A stretch of DNA of 64,000 bases from Sedimentitalea sp039941015 (GTDB taxonomy: Bacteria > Pseudomonadota > Alphaproteobacteria > Rhodobacterales > Rhodobacteraceae), in the NCBI RefSeq assembly GCF_039941015.1, contig NZ_JBDVFI010000053.1, one strand, 5' to 3'. Shown here one piece after another: positions 60,259 to 64,000 of this stretch (position 1 is the first letter of the stretch; each line of letters opens with the position of its first letter). The notes beneath the pieces are model-generated. The model was not told the DNA's origin. It did not search any database and worked only from the letters and a program-made list of their open reading frames with translations. The translations under genes were made by a program, and so were the position numbers.

Positions 60259-60929
60259 CGCTTTCCGCAACCCATCACGCCTTGAACTTTTCTGACCTCA
60301 CCCCGCGCGAGGCCTATAAGGTTATGATCGGCACTATCGTACCGCGCCCGATCGCCTGGGTTACCACGGTGTCGCCCGACGGGGTGGTCAATGCAGCACC
60401 ATATTCCTTTTTCAACTGCCTGTCGGCTGATCCACCGATTCTGGCGCTTGGCGTGGAAAACAAACCGGACCGGAGTTTCAAGGATACCGCCTACAACATT
60501 CGCATGACCGAGTGTTTTACCGTGAACATCGTTGATCGTGCGAATGTCGAAGCGATGTCGGTCACGGCTGCCGGATTTGACCGGGAGGTGGATGAACTCG
60601 AAATGGCGGGGCTTACGTCAGCGCCTGGGGAAAAGGTTGCCTGCCCGCGCATCGCCGAGGCACCCGTTGCCTTTGAATGTGAGCGATATCTGGGAATCGA
60701 GGTCAGTTCGGCCCGCGAAATCATCCTTGGCCGAATTGTCATGGCCCATGTGCGCAACGATATCATCGATCCTGCGACCTGTTATTCGGACCATGAGCGG
60801 TTGGATGCCATTGGTCGAATGGGAGGCAACGGCTATGCCGGAACCTTGGATTATTTCGACTGGCCAACGCCATCCGCTGAGGATGTGTTGAACGGCGTTC
60901 GCAAGAAGGCAGCGACCGGCGGGGTTTGA
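60255..60929 (+). CDS. Flavin reductase-like FMN-binding protein
   Basis: A 224-residue protein of the flavin-reductase-like (split-barrel FMN-binding) family. FMN contacts are expected in IGTIVPRPIAWVTTVSPDG and NAAPYSFFNCLSADPPI, and NIRMTECFTVNIV is typical. Such proteins supply reduced flavin to monooxygenases or act as FMN oxidoreductases. The partner monooxygenase is not adjacent; the nearest flavin monooxygenase-like gene is 34 kb away and looks NADPH-dependent by itself. It overlaps the GntR gene by four bases. The 90 bases to the convergent next gene hold nothing recognisable. Confidence 0.9.
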   Translation: MTLSATHHALNFSDLTPREAYKVMIGTIVPRPIAWVTTVSPDGVVNAAPYSFFNCLSADPPILALGVENKPDRSFKDTAYNIRMTECFTVNIVDRANVEAMSVTAAGFDREVDELEMAGLTSAPGEKVACPRIAEAPVAFECERYLGIEVSSAREIILGRIVMAHVRNDIIDPATCYSDHERLDAIGRMGGNGYAGTLDYFDWPTPSAEDVLNGVRKKAATGGV

Positions 60930-61019
60930 ACCGGGTCAAGAAGGGAAACGGATCGCTGAGATTGTTCGAGTTTGCGGCGCACGCCGTTGGCGTGTGGGTC
61001 GCTGATCAATCAAGGACGA

Positions 61020-61940
61020 TCACACGTGTGCTTGTTCCTGATTGCCCGCCTCAAGCCCCTCGAGGATGCGCTGAATATTCTCCAGATCAAGCTGGTCTTT
61101 CAGGCCGATGAAAACCACGCCGGTTTCGTGATCATCGTCGACAGTTTCGATGGTGTAACGGTTTCCGACGACATGGATCAGCGCCATGCCGGTGGCCGTG
61201 CGTATGAACCCCTTGGCTCTGTCCACTCCGTGATCATCGGCCAAGGCCGCGCCAAGGTCTTTGGCGTCAATGTGGCTCGCTGGTCGATAAACCTGGCTGT
61301 GGAAGCGACCATGCACGGTATCGGCGACAGCGGATCGGCGGGCCGGAAAGGGCAGGGCGCCCAAGGCAGCAGAAATCGGTATCTGTCCTGACGTCACCGG
61401 CAGAATGCGTTTTCCGGGGTAGTTCAGGTTCAACCAATCTCGGACGGCCTCTAGTTGATGCGGGGATACGAGGTCGGCCTTGGTCAGAAGAAGAATATCG
61501 GCCTGTTTCAATTGGCGTTCGATTGTATCGGCCAAATAAGTATTGTTTGCGTTTCTGCGGATCTGTTCGGCGTCCGCCAATACCAGCGTGGCGTCCGCCC
61601 TCAGGCCATCGATCATTCCGACGGTTGTAGCGATGGACGCCGGCAGGGCAACGCCGGTTGCTTCGATCAAGATATGGTCGGGACGGGGTGACATGTTCTG
61701 AATATCGCTCAAGGCACCGATCAGATCGCTTCCAAACGCGCAGCACACACATCCACCAGAGATAGAGATGAGCCCATCCCCGGTGGCTTCGATCAAATCG
61801 GCATCAATTGGAAGTTCGCCGAACTCGTTGACCAGCACCGCAAGACGCTGGCCTTCGTTATGCCGCAACAGGTGGTTGATCAGCGTGGTTTTTCCCGCAC
61901 CGAGATAGCCACCTATCACTGAAACTGGCAGATCCATCAT
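61020..61940 (-). CDS. CobW/COG0523-type GTPase, putative metallochaperone
   Basis: A 306-residue G3E-family GTPase. Walker A is GGYLGAGKTTL (residues 10-20), the metal-binding CxCC is SGGCVCCAFG (Cys64, 66, 67), LIEATGVALP is the switch region and LLTKADLV the base-specificity motif. The C-terminal CobW domain follows from about residue 200. ATG 61940 overlaps the amidohydrolase stop as ATGA, so the two are coupled. COG0523 proteins deliver zinc or other metals to specific partners. The metal-dependent amidohydrolase upstream is the obvious candidate client (inference). Confidence 0.92.
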   Translation of the reverse strand: MMDLPVSVIGGYLGAGKTTLINHLLRHNEGQRLAVLVNEFGELPIDADLIEATGDGLISISGGCVCCAFGSDLIGALSDIQNMSPRPDHILIEATGVALPASIATTVGMIDGLRADATLVLADAEQIRRNANNTYLADTIERQLKQADILLLTKADLVSPHQLEAVRDWLNLNYPGKRILPVTSGQIPISAALGALPFPARRSAVADTVHGRFHSQVYRPASHIDAKDLGAALADDHGVDRAKGFIRTATGMALIHVVGNRYTIETVDDDHETGVVFIGLKDQLDLENIQRILEGLEAGNQEQAHV

Positions 61941-63577
61941 ATCGTCGCGGCCTCGAAAATACGGCCACCCTGAACTGTCCCCCAGACGCCGATATCTTTC
62001 AGCGCCTCTGGGGCAACTTTGGTCGGGTCGTCTTCGAGCACAGCAAAATCGGCCCGCTTTCCGACTTCGATCGAGCCGACCAGATCGTCCATTTTCATTG
62101 TGACTGCGGCCCCCAGCGTGATGGCGTAAAGCGCCTCTGCTACTGAGATCCGTTCGTTTTTGCCCAGAACACGCCCCGAGGCGGTGCATCTGTTGACGGC
62201 GGCCCAAGCTGTGAAGAGCGGACCAAGCGGTGTTACCGGCGCATCAGAGTGAATGGTCATCGGGATCCCTTCGGCCAATGCCGTGCGGCAGGCGTTCATC
62301 CGTTCGGCGCGTTCGGGGCCTACAGTCAGGGAATAGTGTTCGTCGCCCCAATAGAAATGGTGGTTGGCGAACAGGTTCACGCACATTCCAAGTCTTGCCA
62401 TCTTGCGGAACTGGGCTGGCGAAGCGAGCTGGCAGTGTTGCAGGGTAAACCGATGGTCAAGATCCGGGTGCTTGCGTAGAGATGCCTCCATGGTTTCAAT
62501 GGCCAACTGCGTTGCCTCATCTCCGTTCGTGTGGGTATGGACCTGCACCCCGGCGGCGAGTGCGCGTTCGAAGATTTCGGCCAACTGATCAGGCGCAATG
62601 TACCACAAGCCGTTTTCTGCGCCGTTGTAATAGCCGGGCCAGCGCATACGGGCTGAAAAGCCCTGAATGGAGCCGTCCGCAATCACCTTGATGCGACCAA
62701 GTTCCAGCCGGTCGGTGCTGCGTTCTCGCAGCGAAGCGGTGTAATCGACCAGATCCTTTGGTGACAGGCCCATATTGATACGAAACGCGACCATGCAAAC
62801 GGGATAATCATCGGCGCCGGTCACATCGGAAAACATCTCGACAAGGTCGTCGTCAAGCTGCTGGCCCAGATCTGAAGAGGTCGTCACACCAGACCTGACG
62901 CAGAGCCTTGCATAGTTGCGCAGGCCCTCTTGATCAGCGGACAGAAAGGCACGATCCATGCCGACATGCTTTCCTGCAGGCATCATGATCTCGGGGCTCT
63001 TCAGCTCGCCGGTCGGGAAACCGTCATCGCCAAGCGGAATGCCTGGGTGGGTGTTGCCCTGCTTCATGAGGCCCGCCAGTTCCAAGCCCTTGGTGTTGAC
63101 GTTCAGAATGTGCCCGGATGCGTGCATCACCCCCACGGGCCGCGTATCCGAGACCCGGTCAAGATCGGCCCGGGTCATGCGCACGTTGTCCATGTAGATT
63201 GGATCAAATCCCCAGCCCAACAAGGGTTGGTCTGCATCCTCCAAGGCCGATTCAGCTTCCTTGAGCCTTGCCACCGCATCATCAACGGTTTTTAGCCCGC
63301 CCCAAACCTTGCCATTCGGATCCATACGATCAAACCAGCCGACATAGGTGAAACTCCACAATGCACCCTCCATGCTGTGTGCATGGCCTTCTATCAAACC
63401 CGGCAAAAGCACCTTGTCGGCAAAGCGCTCGTTCAGCTCGTAAGGCCCCCAACCGGCAAGTTCCTCAAGTGTACCTGCGCCCAGAATCCGACCCCCGTGT
63501 ACAGCGACATGGCTGACTTCGGGTTGGTTCGGATTCATCGTGATGATTTTTTGGGCTGAATAGATTGTGGTCTTCAT
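61937..63577 (-). CDS. YtcJ-like metal-dependent amidohydrolase
   Basis: A 546-residue amidohydrolase of the YtcJ type. The metal HxH is LIEGHAHSMEG, with a further pair in VHTHTNGDEATQLA and a late HSDAPVTPLGP Asp. DHRFTLQHCQLAS is also typical. There is no signal peptide. AGGATG precedes the ATG. It is the first gene of a two-gene unit with the CobW-type GTPase and diverges from a LysR gene, its probable regulator. The family cleaves a wide range of amide or ester bonds, so no substrate can be named. Confidence 0.92.
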   Translation of the reverse strand: MKTTIYSAQKIITMNPNQPEVSHVAVHGGRILGAGTLEELAGWGPYELNERFADKVLLPGLIEGHAHSMEGALWSFTYVGWFDRMDPNGKVWGGLKTVDDAVARLKEAESALEDADQPLLGWGFDPIYMDNVRMTRADLDRVSDTRPVGVMHASGHILNVNTKGLELAGLMKQGNTHPGIPLGDDGFPTGELKSPEIMMPAGKHVGMDRAFLSADQEGLRNYARLCVRSGVTTSSDLGQQLDDDLVEMFSDVTGADDYPVCMVAFRINMGLSPKDLVDYTASLRERSTDRLELGRIKVIADGSIQGFSARMRWPGYYNGAENGLWYIAPDQLAEIFERALAAGVQVHTHTNGDEATQLAIETMEASLRKHPDLDHRFTLQHCQLASPAQFRKMARLGMCVNLFANHHFYWGDEHYSLTVGPERAERMNACRTALAEGIPMTIHSDAPVTPLGPLFTAWAAVNRCTASGRVLGKNERISVAEALYAITLGAAVTMKMDDLVGSIEVGKRADFAVLEDDPTKVAPEALKDIGVWGTVQGGRIFEAATI

Positions 63578-63690
63578 TTTTTCATCCTGTCATCGTGCAA
63601 GCGCCTGAGGAGAGCCTAGAAAGATTTCATTCGTCGGAAAAATGGATATAATCAAGGGATAACCACAACTGGATAGTGGAACGAGGGCGG

Positions 63691-64000
63691 TGCAGAACTT
63701 CACGCTCAAACAATTGCGCTATGTAGAGGCGGCCGGACGGCTCGGTTCGATCGCGAGTGCCGCGACCGAATTGTCGATTTCCCAGAGTTCGATTACCGCC
63801 GCTATCGAAGTCCTTGAGACCGGTTTGGGCTATGACTTGTTCATCCGGACACCGTCAAAGGGTATTCGGCCCACACCGCAAGGGGCGGAGTCGCTTGTCC
63901 TGGTGCGACGCTTCCTGCAGCAGGCCCGGAACTTTCAGTCTGAAATCCAGTCAGTCGCTGGTACTGCGCGCGGAACGCTGAGGATAGCGTGCTATGCGAC
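63691..64000 (+). CDS. LysR-family transcriptional regulator (3' end missing)
   Basis: The first 103 residues of a LysR regulator, cut by the right edge. The winged helix is clear (FTLKQLRYVEAAGRLGSIAS, then AATELSISQSSITAAIEVLE), followed by RTPSKGIRPTPQGAESLV and the linker helix. The start is a GTG at 63691 with GAGG upstream. It diverges from the YtcJ-like amidohydrolase gene with a 113-base gap, the usual arrangement for a LysR activator and its target. Confidence 0.9.

Noticed and set aside
1..64000. CRISPR arrays, tRNA or rRNA genes, riboswitches, phage or secretion genes
   Set aside because: No regularly spaced repeats, tRNA-like cloverleaf, rRNA sequence or hallmark protein was seen. 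The one strong leader-like structure (30732-30765) is an intrinsic terminator.

Overview
The window is a dense block of catabolic and uptake genes from an alphaproteobacterium. It is most likely a Rhodobacterales (Roseobacter-group) chromosome or large plasmid. That assignment is an inference from high GC, short gaps, many ATGA-type overlaps, and the mix of peptide-type, tripartite tricarboxylate, branched-chain and phosphonate-type transporters. I see no rRNA, tRNA, CRISPR array, phage or conjugation gene. The only mobile DNA I can support is a decayed IS6-type transposase near 42.4-42.8 kb.

Layout. (1) 1-8.6 kb, minus strand: a peptide-type ABC transporter with two ATPases, a binding protein and two permeases. 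It is followed by gamma-glutamyltransferase, a DUF1028 protein and a GntR/FCD regulator cut by the left edge. (2) 8.9-22.5 kb: a regulon of four transcription units. It holds a ThDP enzyme, an atypical SDR, a GntR/FCD regulator, an MmgE/PrpD protein, an aspartate-dehydrogenase-like protein, both subunits of aconitase X, a DadA-like oxidoreductase, an Asp/Glu racemase-family protein, a glyoxalase-like protein and a tctCBA transporter. Four promoter regions carry the same 20-bp element (TGTATATT-N4-TGTATACA). (3) 22.7-26.7 kb: a D-threonine-aldolase-like protein, an SDR, RidA and a fused SnoaL/flavin monooxygenase. (4) 26.7-35.7 kb: an RpiR regulator diverging from an NMT1/THI5-type ABC transporter with a Gfo/Idh oxidoreductase, an amidase, an amidohydrolase and an unrecognised protein. 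(5) 36.0-42.4 kb: a PAS-LuxR regulator diverging from a complete Liv-type transporter with an alpha/beta hydrolase. (6) 42.4-44.4 kb: the IS relic and an exported alpha/beta hydrolase. (7) 44.7-49.9 kb: phnDCEE with a HAD phosphatase-like protein, divergent from a DeoR regulator. (8) 50.1-60.9 kb: a second peptide-type transporter cotranscribed with two amidohydrolases, a deaminase and a hydantoin-racemase-like protein, divergent from a GntR regulator and a flavin reductase. (9) 61.0-64.0 kb: a YtcJ-like amidohydrolase with a CobW-type GTPase, divergent from a LysR gene cut by the right edge.

How it fits together. Each block pairs one uptake system with cytoplasmic enzymes and its own regulator. 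The transport and enzyme families point to scavenging of small organic acids, amides, modified amino acids and N-heterocycles. No substrate can be named from sequence alone. In all six transport operons the binding-protein gene is followed by a stem-loop before the next gene, which would favour excess production of the binding protein. The strongest candidate for an undescribed pathway is block 2; block 8 and block 4 follow.
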